A stretch of DNA of 64,000 nucleotides from Alteromonas indica (GTDB taxonomy: Bacteria > Pseudomonadota > Gammaproteobacteria > Enterobacterales > Alteromonadaceae), in contig PYVY01000002.1 in NCBI GenBank assembly GCA_003056425.1, positions 288,361-352,360 of the forward strand, read 5' to 3'. Made by a program: the position numbers and the translations under genes. Within the stretch, counting starts at the first letter, position 1, and each line of letters opens with the position of its first letter. Below are positions 9,505 to 18,270 of this stretch, in pieces. The notes under the pieces are model-generated. The model made no database searches. It was not told the origin of the DNA and saw nothing but the letters and a program-made list of their open reading frames with translations.

Positions 9505-10272
9505 CTAATTATTGGGGTGCGAATAAACCGGCGTTCGCTTTAGCCAAAGCTTTAACGCTTGCCAGTAAATGCCGGTAACTGTTTTTACCGTCATACTTGG
9601 TATTTTAAATAACGCCGCTTTCAAACTCTGCGAAGTCAGCGGGGCGCGATGAAGCTGTAAACCTGCACTGAAGTCACGGTCTTGCTGATGGCAGTCCATG
9701 GTCATCGCAAATTTGGCCGCTGGCTGGCTAATCCGCCATTTGTACGTCATATCCATTGGATTAAAGGGCGACACATGGAAGGCTTTTTGGGTGTCGTCCT
9801 GCGTAGCCATATCGACCAGATAATAATGCCGTTCATGCCACGGCGTATTGGATACTTCCGCGAGCATGTGAGTAAATAAGCTGGCGCCAGCTGGCCTAAC
9901 AAAGTAAAAATTAACCGGGCTGAAATACATCCCAAATGTGCGTAATTGCCCCAACATACAAACCTCACAAGCAGGTTGCATATCAGCAGTACCATTATCG
10001 CTGGCGGCAGGCTTAAATGAAGGCCCGCCAAGTTGCACAATTTTGTTAAGCACCGCCTGCTTCACATTGCCATTGTGAATACCCAGATAATCAGTACTAC
10101 GAAACTGCACAAGAGCCCGATGCATGAACGAAAAATGTTTAACGCTACACTCAAGTCGTTCCAACTCATCTAAATTCAACCAGAACAGATGAATCTGATA
10201 GCTAAACCGATGCTGGGTTGGCCTGAACCGTTCATGATAGACCGTACCGCTGTACAGGGCGCTAGGACTCAC
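9505..10272 (-). CDS. DUF1365 family protein
   Basis: 255-residue protein of the DUF1365 family. The N-terminal segment (LYSGTVYHERFRPTQHRFSY, then a LDELE stretch) and the later FHVSPFNPMDMTYKWR segment are typical. Function is not established; members almost always sit between an FAD-dependent amine-oxidase-like protein and a Cfa-like methyltransferase, as here, suggesting a shared lipid-modifying job. The start overlaps the end of the upstream oxidoreductase by 4 bases, so translation is coupled. Confidence 0.88.
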   Translation of the reverse strand: MSPSALYSGTVYHERFRPTQHRFSYQIHLFWLNLDELERLECSVKHFSFMHRALVQFRSTDYLGIHNGNVKQAVLNKIVQLGGPSFKPAASDNGTADMQPACEVCMLGQLRTFGMYFSPVNFYFVRPAGASLFTHMLAEVSNTPWHERHYYLVDMATQDDTQKAFHVSPFNPMDMTYKWRISQPAAKFAMTMDCHQQDRDFSAGLQLHRAPLTSQSLKAALFKIPSMTVKTVTGIYWQALKLWLKRTPVYSHPNN

Positions 10273-11537
10273 AAGGTAACTCCAAAGCGAGCGGTCACAT
10301 CCAGGGCGCTTCTCACGCCATCTTCATGAAAGCCGTTGTACCAGTAAGCACCGCAAAAATGCAGATTATCCTGACCACAAATTTCCTGCCGTCGCTGCTG
10401 GGCATCGACCATGCGCTGACTAAATTGCGGATGCGCGTAAGAGTAGCGACCCAGAATCTTGCTGCTATCAATGGCCTGAGCATTATTAAGCGTGACACAA
10501 AAGGTCACTGGCGCCGCCTCAAGTCGCTGCAAAATGTTCATATTGTAGGTCACTGCTGCGGGAGCCAATGCTTCATCGATATCTTCAGATAGCCGATAAT
10601 TCCAACTCGCCCACGCCAGCTTACGGGCTGGCAGCTGGTTGATGTCGGTATGCATTACCACTTCATTTTGGCTGTAAGGGATAGCCGACAAGATAGCGCG
10701 TTGGGCGGCGGTGGGGCGGTCCAGCAGCGCCAATGCCTGGTCACTGTGACAAGCAAAAATAACCTGATCAAACACGTCACTGCCCTGGGTGCTGTTGATC
10801 TGCCAGCCATCGGTAACCCGAGTTACCTGGTTAACTGCACAGCGAAGCCGTATGTTGTCAGCAAACCCTCTGGTCAGCGGGGCAATGTAGGAAGAAGAGC
10901 CGCCGGGCAGCGTATACCATTGTGGTCTGTCGCTGACATTAAGTAGCCCATGGTTATTAAAAAATTGCAGAAAAAACTGTAAGGGGAACGCGCGGGTTTG
11001 GGCCAAACTGGCAGACCAGATTGCTGCACACATTGGCAGAATATAAAAATTGGCAAAGTCGTCGCTAAGGTTAAGCTCTTGCACGTAACTGTAAAGGGTT
11101 TTGCCAGTCACATCGGCATTTTGCGCCACCAGCTTCTTACAGGCTTTGTTAAAGGTGAGGATATCACGAACGATGCGCCAGAAACGTGGCCGCAGTAGAT
11201 TACGACGCTGGGCAAACAACGTATTCAGGTTATTGCCATTGTATTCAATCTTCGACTTGTCTGCTTTAACCGAAAAACTCATTTCGGTAGGCTGACGAGC
11301 CACCCCAAGCTGGTCCATCAGCTTTATGAAATTAGGATACGTCCAGTCGTTAAATACAATAAAGCCGGTATCTATAGCGTACTGCCGGCCTTCAACTTCA
11401 ACCTGTTTAGTAGCAGTGTGCCCACCGATATAATCGTTCGCTTCGTAAACGGTAACAGCATGTTTTTGATGCAGCAGATGAGCACAGGTTAAACCGGAAA
11501 TTCCTGTTCCGATAACAGCAACCTTTTGTTTTATCAT
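10269..11537 (-). CDS. NAD(P)/FAD-dependent oxidoreductase (amine-oxidase-like)
   Basis: 422-residue flavoprotein with an N-terminal dinucleotide fold (VAVIGTGISGLTCAHLL, about residues 6-22), the acidic VYEANDYIGGHT strand end and DTGFIVFNDWTYPNF near residue 60. The C-terminal HFCGAYWYNGFHEDGVRSAL closes the FAD site. Members in this context are described as FAD-dependent desaturase/saturase-like enzymes. Its neighbours (DUF1365, Cfa, SDR, NTF2-like) suggest fatty-acyl modification; the substrate is unknown. Confidence 0.88.
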   Translation of the reverse strand: MIKQKVAVIGTGISGLTCAHLLHQKHAVTVYEANDYIGGHTATKQVEVEGRQYAIDTGFIVFNDWTYPNFIKLMDQLGVARQPTEMSFSVKADKSKIEYNGNNLNTLFAQRRNLLRPRFWRIVRDILTFNKACKKLVAQNADVTGKTLYSYVQELNLSDDFANFYILPMCAAIWSASLAQTRAFPLQFFLQFFNNHGLLNVSDRPQWYTLPGGSSSYIAPLTRGFADNIRLRCAVNQVTRVTDGWQINSTQGSDVFDQVIFACHSDQALALLDRPTAAQRAILSAIPYSQNEVVMHTDINQLPARKLAWASWNYRLSEDIDEALAPAAVTYNMNILQRLEAAPVTFCVTLNNAQAIDSSKILGRYSYAHPQFSQRMVDAQQRRQEICGQDNLHFCGAYWYNGFHEDGVRSALDVTARFGVTL

Positions 11538-11548
11538 TTGTTGTTCTC

Positions 11549-12268
11549 TTACTGCTTATTACGCATAGTTAAGGATAGCTTTCTTTGCACGGAGGTGGGA
11601 AGAATATGTAAAAAACGCATAATCAGGCCAAACCGGGTGGGGAAAAAAATACTCTGACGATTCTTTTCAATACCGTATAGCAAATCACTGGCCGCTTTAT
11701 CTACTTTGATCATCATAGGCATGTCAAAATCGTTTTTATCGGTAAGCGGGGTTTCTACGAAACCAGGAGAGACGGCTTGTACCTTCACTCCTTTATCCCA
11801 TAAATCTACCTCAAGTGATTTGGTGAAATAATGCAATGCTGCTTTACTTGCACCGTATGCCTCACTGCGGGTAAAGGGGGCCAGCCTGGCCATACTGTCC
11901 ACTATAACCAGCTTCTTACCTTTATTGAGCGACGGTAATAAACCGTTTACGCAATTCACCACGCCAAAAAAGTTAGCTTCAAACACGCGCTTGAACATAG
12001 CTGGCTCAAACTCGTCTATATCTACGTATTCACAGGTACCGGCGTTTAGCACGGCTATGTCATAGGAGGCCTCAGCTAAGGCAGCAGCAGTCTGTGCCTG
12101 ATCGGTAATATCAAACCGTAAAGAAGAAATGTTGTCTTGCTGACTTAGAATATCTAGCTTGTCCTGATTGCGTCCACAGGCAATAACCTGGTAGCCCTTA
12201 GCTGCTGCCAGTTTGGCTAACGCTTCGCCGATGCCCGATGTGGCGCCGGTGATTAACATAGTGCTCAT
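11549..12268 (-). CDS. Short-chain dehydrogenase/reductase
   Basis: 239-residue SDR with the cofactor loop TGATSGIGEALAKL at the N-terminus, NAGTCEY near residue 80, catalytic Ser in the VDSMARL segment and the YGASK active-site pair near residue 145. The chosen ATG at 12268 overlaps the stop of the NTF2-like gene (ATGA) and has a GAGGAAG ribosome site; an earlier in-frame start would run deep into the upstream gene. Second gene of the leftward operon; substrate unknown. Confidence 0.88.
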   Translation of the reverse strand: MSTMLITGATSGIGEALAKLAAAKGYQVIACGRNQDKLDILSQQDNISSLRFDITDQAQTAAALAEASYDIAVLNAGTCEYVDIDEFEPAMFKRVFEANFFGVVNCVNGLLPSLNKGKKLVIVDSMARLAPFTRSEAYGASKAALHYFTKSLEVDLWDKGVKVQAVSPGFVETPLTDKNDFDMPMMIKVDKAASDLLYGIEKNRQSIFFPTRFGLIMRFLHILPTSVQRKLSLTMRNKQ

Positions 12269-12696
12269 GAACGCAACTTCCTCTTTATTTGAATAATAAA
12301 CCACCTCAGCACCGGCACATGTTCATACACCATTTCGCCCATATCGTAATAATCACGATGATAATAAAAGCCACCTTCGTTTTGCTTTAACTTGGTAATA
12401 CCCTCAAGTGTTATCACTTTGTGTGATTTCTTTAAGGTTAGCGCCATGGTCCAGGACAGCACATAGCTAATATTTTCCTGGTTAGGTTCACACGGCATTA
12501 TGTTGTGTATATCAAATTTGCACGAAGTCGCGTGTTTCTTCAGCTTAGCGAAATACAGCTGAACCTGCGAAAGCCCATGGTGATGGTCTATCGGGTCTAT
12601 GAATTCTACATCTGTAGTGTAAATTTTTGTTAAATCTTCAGATGAAATTTTTGTAAGGTCCCGATATTGCGTACAAAATGATTCGATGAGCGACAT
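12265..12696 (-). CDS. SnoaL/NTF2-like protein, first gene of the stress operon
   Basis: 143-residue protein resembling the NTF2/SnoaL fold: a helical start (IESFCTQYRDLTKISSEDLTKIY), then VEFIDPIDHHHGLSQVQLYF, the usual conical-barrel opening. This family includes small isomerases and binding proteins; no catalytic role can be assigned here. It is first in the leftward operon and its promoter lies about 30-57 bases upstream. Confidence 0.75.
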   Translation of the reverse strand: MSLIESFCTQYRDLTKISSEDLTKIYTTDVEFIDPIDHHHGLSQVQLYFAKLKKHATSCKFDIHNIMPCEPNQENISYVLSWTMALTLKKSHKVITLEGITKLKQNEGGFYYHRDYYDMGEMVYEHVPVLRWFIIQIKRKLRS

Positions 12697-12725
12697 AAGC
12701 AGCTTTTTGTAAAATGTATAAAAGC

Positions 12726-12753
12726 GTTACCCAAAATTTCACACATGGGATCA
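12726..12753 (-). promoter_or_regulatory. ECF (RpoE/ChrR-type) promoter for the leftward operon
   Basis: Minus strand: TGATCC (12753-12748), 16-base spacer, GGTAAC (12731-12726). TGATCC is the -35 known for RpoE/ChrR-group sigma factors, and the downstream box matches that of the divergent promoter at 12795-12820. It drives the NTF2-SDR-FAD-DUF1365-Cfa operon. Confidence 0.7.
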
Positions 12754-12794
12754 GCATTGCGGAAAATTTGTACTTTGCCGGGAGCGGCCCGGTA

Positions 12795-12820
12795 CGATCC
12801 AATTTATATTTTCGGGCGTA
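12795..12820 (+). promoter_or_regulatory. ECF (RpoE/ChrR-type) promoter for the LON-domain gene
   Basis: Plus strand: CGATCC (12795-12800), 16-base spacer, CGTA (12817-12820, followed by AT). Same architecture as the divergent promoter at 12726-12753, one mismatch in the -35. It lies 35 bases before the ATG at 12855. Confidence 0.6.
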
Positions 12821-12854
12821 ATCAGCCTCAATATTTCGTTAATTTTGCTGTGTA

Positions 12855-13427
12855 ATGTCTCACCAAAACCTGCCTTTGTTCCCTCTATCTGCGCACCTGA
12901 TGCCAGGCGGAAGAATGTCGCTTCGAATCTTCGAGCCGCGGTATATAAGGATGGTGAAGCAAGTATGTGCTAACAATAGCGGTTTTGTAATGTGTATGTT
13001 AAATGCCCATGGGGATGCGCAGGCCAACCAGCATATTTATTCAATTGGTACGTTTGCACAAATAATTGATTTCGAATTATTAGATGATGGGTTGCTTGGC
13101 ATAAAGGTTGCTGGAGTATCTAGTGTAGAGGTTGAGAATATTGTCACCGAGTCCGATGGACTAAGAGTAGGTGAGTGCCGCAAGATGAAGTCATGGCAAT
13201 GCAATATTCCTTCCGAACAAATTTCACCTATGGTTGAAAGGTTAAACGAGATATTTGAGCGCTATCCGGATCTTCGCTCGCTGTATGAGCAACCAGAATT
13301 TGAGAACCCGTATTGGGTGTTGAACAGATGGTTAGAACTGCTCCCGGTAGACGCCAAACAGAAACAGTATTTTCTGGCACAGCATAACTGCAACGCATTG
13401 CTGAATTACTTAAGTGCCTTGGTTTGA
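12855..13427 (+). CDS. LON substrate-binding-domain protein
   Basis: 190-residue protein matching the stand-alone N-terminal domain of Lon protease: LPLFPLSAHLMPGGRMSLRIFEPRYIRMV at the start (first half of a beta-barrel) and a helical C-terminal half. There is no ATPase or protease domain, so it is not Lon itself. Similar proteins occur next to rpoE-chrR in marine gammaproteobacteria; function unknown. The stop codon lies inside the first copy of a 36-bp tandem duplication (13400-13471). Confidence 0.85.
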   Translation: MSHQNLPLFPLSAHLMPGGRMSLRIFEPRYIRMVKQVCANNSGFVMCMLNAHGDAQANQHIYSIGTFAQIIDFELLDDGLLGIKVAGVSSVEVENIVTESDGLRVGECRKMKSWQCNIPSEQISPMVERLNEIFERYPDLRSLYEQPEFENPYWVLNRWLELLPVDAKQKQYFLAQHNCNALLNYLSALV

Positions 13428-13471
13428 AAACATGCGCTGAATTACTTAAGTGCCTTGGTTTGAAAACATGC
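13400..13471 (+). repeat. Perfect 36-bp tandem duplication at the end of the LON-domain gene
   Basis: Bases 13400-13435 are repeated without mismatch at 13436-13471. Copy one contains the last nine codons and stop of the LON-domain gene; copy two is non-coding. The protein is unchanged, but rpoE is pushed 36 bases further away. The lack of any mismatch suggests a recent event. Confidence 0.95.
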
Positions 13472-13585
13472 ATTATTATGCTTACTGGCAAACCTGAAGT
13501 TTGATTTATACTGAAGATTCTGGAACGTCACTTTAACCTTTCGCTCGTAGATAATTATCACCAGATAGGAACGCGGACGAAGCTT

Positions 13586-14197
13586 ATGTTAGTTGGAATT
13601 CCATTGGAACAAAGCAATAGTGTAGTTAAGCCTAAAGATTGTGCAGGTGAGATGTCAGAATACATCGTAGCGGTAGCAGAAGGACGTTGTAAACGGTCTT
13701 TCGCCCGGGTATTCAGTTACTTTGCACCCAGACTACGCTCGTACGCATTAAAACAGATGGGTAATGAAGCCCTGGCAATGGAGCTGGTGCAAGACACTAT
13801 GTCCAATGTCTGGCAGAAGGCGCATCTGTTTAACGCAGAAAAAGGCAGCCCTTCAACCTGGATATTTACCATTGCACGGAATATCCGTTTTGATATGCTA
13901 CGCAAGCTCCAAAATCGAAAAGAAGATATTTGTTCAGACGACTTATGGCCGGTATTGTGCGAGCAAACTGCCGATGCCAATGAAACATCATTGGATGAAC
14001 AAATTACGCTTGAGCAAATTGGTTTTATGTTTGAGTCATTGCCAATTAAACAAAAAGCCGTTATTGAAGCTATTTATATCGACGGTAAATCGCAGCAGGA
14101 AGTAGCTGACGAACTGAGTATCCCATTGGGAACAGTAAAGTCACGCACTCGTTTAGCGCTACAAAGATTGAAGGGTATGCTACAAGACCATGACTAA
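13586..14197 (+). CDS. rpoE: ECF sigma factor, RpoE/ChrR-partner group
   Basis: 203-residue group IV sigma factor. Region 2 (ALKQMGNEALAMELVQDTM, then the WQKAHLF and TWIFTIARNIRFDMLR segments) is followed by a short acidic linker and region 4 (LPIKQKAVIEAIYIDG, with the QQEVADELSIPLGTVKSR helix-turn-helix). The next gene is a ChrR-type anti-sigma factor overlapping by 8 bases, which places it in the group that answers singlet oxygen and related stress. Expected targets are the two promoters near 12.75 kb. Confidence 0.92.
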   Translation: MLVGIPLEQSNSVVKPKDCAGEMSEYIVAVAEGRCKRSFARVFSYFAPRLRSYALKQMGNEALAMELVQDTMSNVWQKAHLFNAEKGSPSTWIFTIARNIRFDMLRKLQNRKEDICSDDLWPVLCEQTADANETSLDEQITLEQIGFMFESLPIKQKAVIEAIYIDGKSQQEVADELSIPLGTVKSRTRLALQRLKGMLQDHD

Positions 14198-14870
14198 GTT
14201 CCACCCTGCACCTGAGCAGCTTAAACAGTTTGCTCAGGGTGCGTTGTCGCCTGTGGAAGCGATAATGATTTCTGCGCACTGTGATATGTGTGCGCGGTGT
14301 CAGCATGTCGTGAAAACAGAGACTGCGCAGCAGGCGAACCATGTGTTATCAGATAGCCCCAGCAATTACACCGAACATATCCGGCAAGATTTAGATTCTA
14401 TGCTTGCCTCTATTACTCAGCTTCCCAAAGCCCGTCCGTTTCGAAGCTCGCGCATACCGCCTTCTACGATTGAATTAGATGGGCGCAGATTTAGTGTGCC
14501 GCGTACGCTTCGCAAGTTCATACCGACGATGGGTAATTGGTCCGGATTGGTCGGTAGGTTATGGCAGGCGCCGGTAGACATCGGTGCTTCGGGGGCGGCA
14601 AATTTTATCTATATGGGGCCGGGAGGCGGTGTACCAGAACACACCCATCGGGGCTTTGAGTTTACGCTGGTGATTGACGGCGAATTTGATGATGGTATTA
14701 ATCATTATGCAGCTGGCGATTTCATTGCAATGGATGAAGAGCATACACACACGCCGCGCTCAGACGACCCTCATGGCTGTTTGGTCTTCAGTGTATTAGA
14801 TCAGCCATTACATTTTACTTCGGGTATAGCGCGTTTACTCAATCCGTTTAGTCACGTTTTCTTCCGGTAG
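14190..14870 (+). CDS. chrR: ChrR-family zinc anti-sigma factor with cupin domain
   Basis: 226-residue anti-sigma factor. The N-terminal zinc anti-sigma domain has His5 plus the H-x3-C-x2-C set His30, Cys34, Cys37, matching the zinc ligands known in Rhodobacter ChrR. The C-terminal half is a cupin (VPEHTHRGFEFTLVIDGEF near residue 150, then DEEHTHTPRSDD), the part needed for singlet-oxygen release of sigma in that system. Start ATG overlaps the sigma stop by 8 bases, ensuring matched production. Confidence 0.92.
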   Translation: MTKFHPAPEQLKQFAQGALSPVEAIMISAHCDMCARCQHVVKTETAQQANHVLSDSPSNYTEHIRQDLDSMLASITQLPKARPFRSSRIPPSTIELDGRRFSVPRTLRKFIPTMGNWSGLVGRLWQAPVDIGASGAANFIYMGPGGGVPEHTHRGFEFTLVIDGEFDDGINHYAAGDFIAMDEEHTHTPRSDDPHGCLVFSVLDQPLHFTSGIARLLNPFSHVFFR

Positions 14871-15527
14871 CCGGCCATTCGCCGCCAGCGCGATATGTAA
14901 CTCGATATGATGCGCTATAGATATGACGCACTATAAGTAAGCTGCTGAACGCACATCATCTGTTTTGTACCCTTTATTTTCTCTGCCGCACCGCTGCTTT
15001 TGTGGTTAACGCAGCGAGTCCTTACTATCTACCTGCTAACTATCCCACCTTCATTCAGTTGGTCTGGCATTATCTACCCTGCAGTGAACTTCCCCAAGGT
15101 TAAGGCCAAATAGTGTCAGGAAAAGGATGAGATTATATCTGTGCTGGAAGACCTGGGCATTTTACCGGATGATGCTGAATGCAGCGTGTGATCTACCATC
15201 TGCCATCCGCCCATTACCTACACTTAACATAGGTGTGCGGTTACCCGTAAATATGGCTTATGTTAACTGGCATGGCATTAGGCGGGGCTTACAGCTTATC
15301 TTTCAACGCCGTAACGAGTGATGGTATTAAAGCTGACTACAACCGTTTCAGCAATTCACCCCTCTATGGGGAGTGGTATAGGATTCGTAATACACAGGTA
15401 ATACAGGGTCGCTAGTGCAGGACAGCCGAAAAAGGCAATTGCGAAGAGATCTTAACGTTAACCTTCGGCGAATAGCACCAGGTTACCACCGGCCAGTGTG
15501 CACTACACAGGCCGGCAATAGTAGAAA
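14871..15527. other. Gap between chrR and bamD
   Basis: About 657 bases between a rightward and a leftward gene. No supportable ORF, tRNA or strong terminator was seen. A 64-codon open frame at 15127-15321 has no ribosome site and unnatural composition, so it is not called. Confidence 0.5.
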
Positions 15528-16295
15528 CTAGCTAATATATTCGCTGTCCGGGTAATTCAGTTTTAACGTTTTCATCGCGTTATCACGTAACTCGGTCAGG
15601 CCCAGTTGTTCATAACTGGATACCATTATCTCAAGGGCCTGTTGAAGCTGATCAGAATCAGGGTAATGTTCGATAACATAACGCCCACGATTAGCTGCGG
15701 CTACAAAAGCTTCCCGGCGCATATAAAAACGGGCGATAGCAATTTCATAGCGAGCTAACCGGTTTTTAATAAATACCATGCGTTTTTGAGCATCGGCTGC
15801 ATATTTACTGTCAGGGTATTGCTGAATCAAGCGTCTGAAATCTTCAAAGGCCTGGCGCGACTTGGCCGGATCGCGGTCCGCGCGGTCAATATTCATCAGC
15901 TCCTGGAACAGATTGGTATCTGCTTCCATATTCACCAAACCACGCATATAAAATGCGTAATCTACATCAGAGTGATTCGGGTTTAGCCGAATAAACCGGT
16001 CAATAGTGGCGACGGTCTCGTCAATCTTTCCCGATTTATAGTAGCTGTAAATTAGGTCCAGTTGCACCTGATGAGAAAGGGGACCGAAAGGATAACGGGA
16101 GTCCAGTGCGCTTAGTGTGTTTGCAGCGGCGGTAAAGTTACCGGCTGCCATACTGTCTTTAGCACGCTCATACATCTGTTGCGCGCCCATGTTAGCCAAG
16201 GCTGCTTTTTCTTCTGCATCATCAGAAGAGCTACACCCGGCTACAGATATCATGGCACCTACTAGCAGTGGCGCCATATAACGAAATGACTTCAT
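15528..16295 (-). CDS. bamD: Outer membrane protein assembly factor BamD
   Basis: Essential lipoprotein of the BAM complex that inserts beta-barrel proteins into the outer membrane. The 255-residue product has a lipoprotein signal with lipobox VAGC (Cys about residue 21), then tetratricopeptide-like repeats (AMYERAKDSMAAGNFTAAA-like helix pairs, YPFGPLSHQVQLDLIYSYYK, LNPNHSDVDYAFYMRG), the usual BamD layout and length. Transcribed away from rluD. Confidence 0.95.
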   Translation of the reverse strand: MKSFRYMAPLLVGAMISVAGCSSSDDAEEKAALANMGAQQMYERAKDSMAAGNFTAAANTLSALDSRYPFGPLSHQVQLDLIYSYYKSGKIDETVATIDRFIRLNPNHSDVDYAFYMRGLVNMEADTNLFQELMNIDRADRDPAKSRQAFEDFRRLIQQYPDSKYAADAQKRMVFIKNRLARYEIAIARFYMRREAFVAAANRGRYVIEHYPDSDQLQQALEIMVSSYEQLGLTELRDNAMKTLKLNYPDSEYIS

Positions 16296-16409
16296 AATAC
16301 TTTACTCATTCCCCAAATTCGTCTTTGGTGTTGCTTCTATGCGTGATATGACAACGCATTCTAACGTACTCATTCAGACAAACACCATAGAAATCCTGCA
16401 AAGTTTACC

Positions 16410-16437
16410 TTAACAACCACCAAAGCTTGTTATAATA
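16410..16437 (+). promoter_or_regulatory. Candidate sigma-70 promoter for rluD-pgeF
   Basis: A consensus TATAAT at 16432-16437 follows a CTTAAC/TTAACA element (16410-16416) with 15-16 bases between them, about 28 bases before the rluD ATG. The -10 is perfect; the -35 is weak. Confidence 0.5.
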
Positions 16438-16465
16438 GCGGTTTTAAGACGATAAAATAGTACGT

Positions 16466-17449
16466 ATGACCCAAACACATAATACCGTGCACCTTGAAGC
16501 GGTAACTGAACCACAACATTTTGGCCAACGGTTAGATCAGGTTTTAGCCGATTTGTTCCCTGAATATTCTCGCTCCAAGCTAAAAAGCTGGATCCTGGAT
16601 GGTAATGTGACTATTAATGGCGAAGTTAACTCAACCCCCCGGCACAAAATGCTGATGGAAGAAACGGTTGAGGTCAATGCTGTTATGGAAGTGCAGACCA
16701 CCAGTGAGCCCCAACATATCGAGTTGGACATTGTTTATGAAGATGACCACATACTGGTGTTAAATAAACCGGCAGATATGGTGGTGCATCCGGGCGCAGG
16801 TAATAGTGACGGTACTTTGCTTAACGCATTGTTAGCCCATGTGCCGAATATCGATAAAGTGCCCAGAGCCGGCATTGTCCACCGTTTAGACAAAGACACT
16901 ACCGGATTAATGGTGGTGGCCAAAACCGTACCGGCCCAAACGCATCTGGTAGCCCAGCTTCAAGAGCGGACCATGAGCCGCGAGTACGAAGCTTTGGCGC
17001 TGGGCACCATGGTCGGCGGCGGCGAAGTCGATGCGCCAATTGGCCGCCATGCCACAAAACGGACCCTGATGGCGGTGCGGGAAACGGGCAAACCTGCAGT
17101 TACCCATTTTCGGGTAAAAGAGAAGTTTCGTGCACATACTTATATTCGATTGAAACTTGAAACCGGCCGTACCCACCAGATTCGGGTGCATATGACTCAT
17201 ATCAAACATCCGTTAGCCGGCGACCCGGTTTACGGCGGGCGCCCGCGTCTGCCTAAAGGTGCCAGCGATGAGTTTGTTAATATACTAAGGGCGTTCAAGC
17301 GCCAGGCTCTCCATGCTGTTCAATTGTCACTGTTTCATCCAGAAACCGAAGAGTGGATGACCTGGACTGCACCCTTACCGCAGGATATGGTGCAATTACT
17401 GGAGGTAGTCAGGGCGGATACCCGTGAAAACGGCTTTGACGATGACTAA
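16466..17449 (+). CDS. rluD: 23S rRNA pseudouridine synthase RluD
   Basis: Makes pseudouridines 1911, 1915 and 1917 in helix 69 of 23S rRNA. The 327-residue protein has an N-terminal S4 RNA-binding domain (RLDQVLADLFPEYSRSKLKS), the catalytic segment HRLDKDTTGLMVVAKT with the active-site Asp in RLDKDTTG (about residue 140), and GRTHQIRVHM near residue 235. Length is normal. It is followed by pgeF with an 8-base overlap; rluD-yfiH-clpB is a common order. Confidence 0.95.
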   Translation: MTQTHNTVHLEAVTEPQHFGQRLDQVLADLFPEYSRSKLKSWILDGNVTINGEVNSTPRHKMLMEETVEVNAVMEVQTTSEPQHIELDIVYEDDHILVLNKPADMVVHPGAGNSDGTLLNALLAHVPNIDKVPRAGIVHRLDKDTTGLMVVAKTVPAQTHLVAQLQERTMSREYEALALGTMVGGGEVDAPIGRHATKRTLMAVRETGKPAVTHFRVKEKFRAHTYIRLKLETGRTHQIRVHMTHIKHPLAGDPVYGGRPRLPKGASDEFVNILRAFKRQALHAVQLSLFHPETEEWMTWTAPLPQDMVQLLEVVRADTRENGFDDD

Positions 17450-18173
17450 ACCTGAGCTGATTTACCCCGAATGGGCAGCGCCAGCCAATGTGACGGCGTA
17501 CAGCACAACCCGTTTGGGCGGTATCAGCGAAGGGCAATACCAAGGTTTGAATGTAGGCATGCACGTAGGCGATGATCCCCAGCACGTGCAGGCTAATCGC
17601 AATGGCTTGCCTGGGGCGGATAAACTGGTTTGGTTAAATCAGGTACATGGTACCCACTGTAAACTTTTGTCGGCCACGCCGGACGATCTGCCGGCGGATG
17701 CCAGTATTAGCCGCTCTACGGCCAAATGGTGCGCGGTAATGACCGCCGACTGTGTACCTCTTTTACTGTGTGACCGGGACGGCAGCGAGGTGGCTGCCAT
17801 CCATGCAGGGTGGCAGGGGCTTGCCCACCACATTATTGGCGGTGTAATAGCCACTATGCAAAGTGCTGCAACCGATTTGATTGCATGGATAGGACCGGCA
17901 ATCAGCGGCCCATGTTATCAGGTCGATGCTACTCTAGCGGCGCGTTTTAAAGACTTTCCGGCAGCAATTAGTGCGGATCCCGTTGCTGGTAAATTTCGTT
18001 TAGATTTAAATTATATCGCCGCCGCACAGCTTTCAGCAGCTGGCGTTTCGATGGTCACCCAAAGCGGTTTGTGTACGTACCGACAACCACATCAGTTTTA
18101 CTCCCATCGTTATGCCCAGCACCATCACGCCACCCCCACCGGACGTATCGTTACCGTTATCGGTCTGACTTGA
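17442..18173 (+). CDS. pgeF: Purine nucleoside phosphorylase/peptidoglycan editing factor PgeF (YfiH)
   Basis: Multicopper-oxidase-fold laccase-domain enzyme (DUF152) known to phosphorolyse purine nucleosides and implicated in peptidoglycan editing. Seen: STTRLGGISEGQY near residue 20, the metal-binding His in NQVHGTHC, TADCVPLLLCDRDGSEVAAIHAGWQG with further His/Cys ligands, and IGPAISGPCYQV. The ATG at 17442 gives 243 residues and an MTKPELIYPEW start resembling E. coli YfiH; a GTG six codons earlier is possible. Confidence 0.92.
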   Translation: MTKPELIYPEWAAPANVTAYSTTRLGGISEGQYQGLNVGMHVGDDPQHVQANRNGLPGADKLVWLNQVHGTHCKLLSATPDDLPADASISRSTAKWCAVMTADCVPLLLCDRDGSEVAAIHAGWQGLAHHIIGGVIATMQSAATDLIAWIGPAISGPCYQVDATLAARFKDFPAAISADPVAGKFRLDLNYIAAAQLSAAGVSMVTQSGLCTYRQPHQFYSHRYAQHHHATPTGRIVTVIGLT

Positions 18174-18211
18174 TATAAATCAATAAAACGCAGTGATTAT
18201 TCATTAATCGA

Positions 18212-18240
18212 CTTGAATCGTAGCCGGCCTGCACCCATAA
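18212..18240 (+). promoter_or_regulatory. Candidate heat-shock (sigma-32) promoter of clpB
   Basis: CTTGAA at 18212-18217 matches the sigma-32 -35; a CACCCATAA element at 18232-18240 resembles the CCCCAT -10, with spacing in the accepted range. It lies about 30 bases before the clpB start, where known clpB genes carry such promoters. Confidence 0.6.
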
Positions 18241-18270
18241 ATTAGCAATAGGTTTTGCGAGGAAAATATT

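Noticed and set aside
13521..13548. Possible ECF promoter before rpoE (TGGAAC and CGTA)
   Set aside because: The -35 does not match TGATCC and the spacing differs by two bases from the two good promoters, so autoregulation from this site is not claimed.
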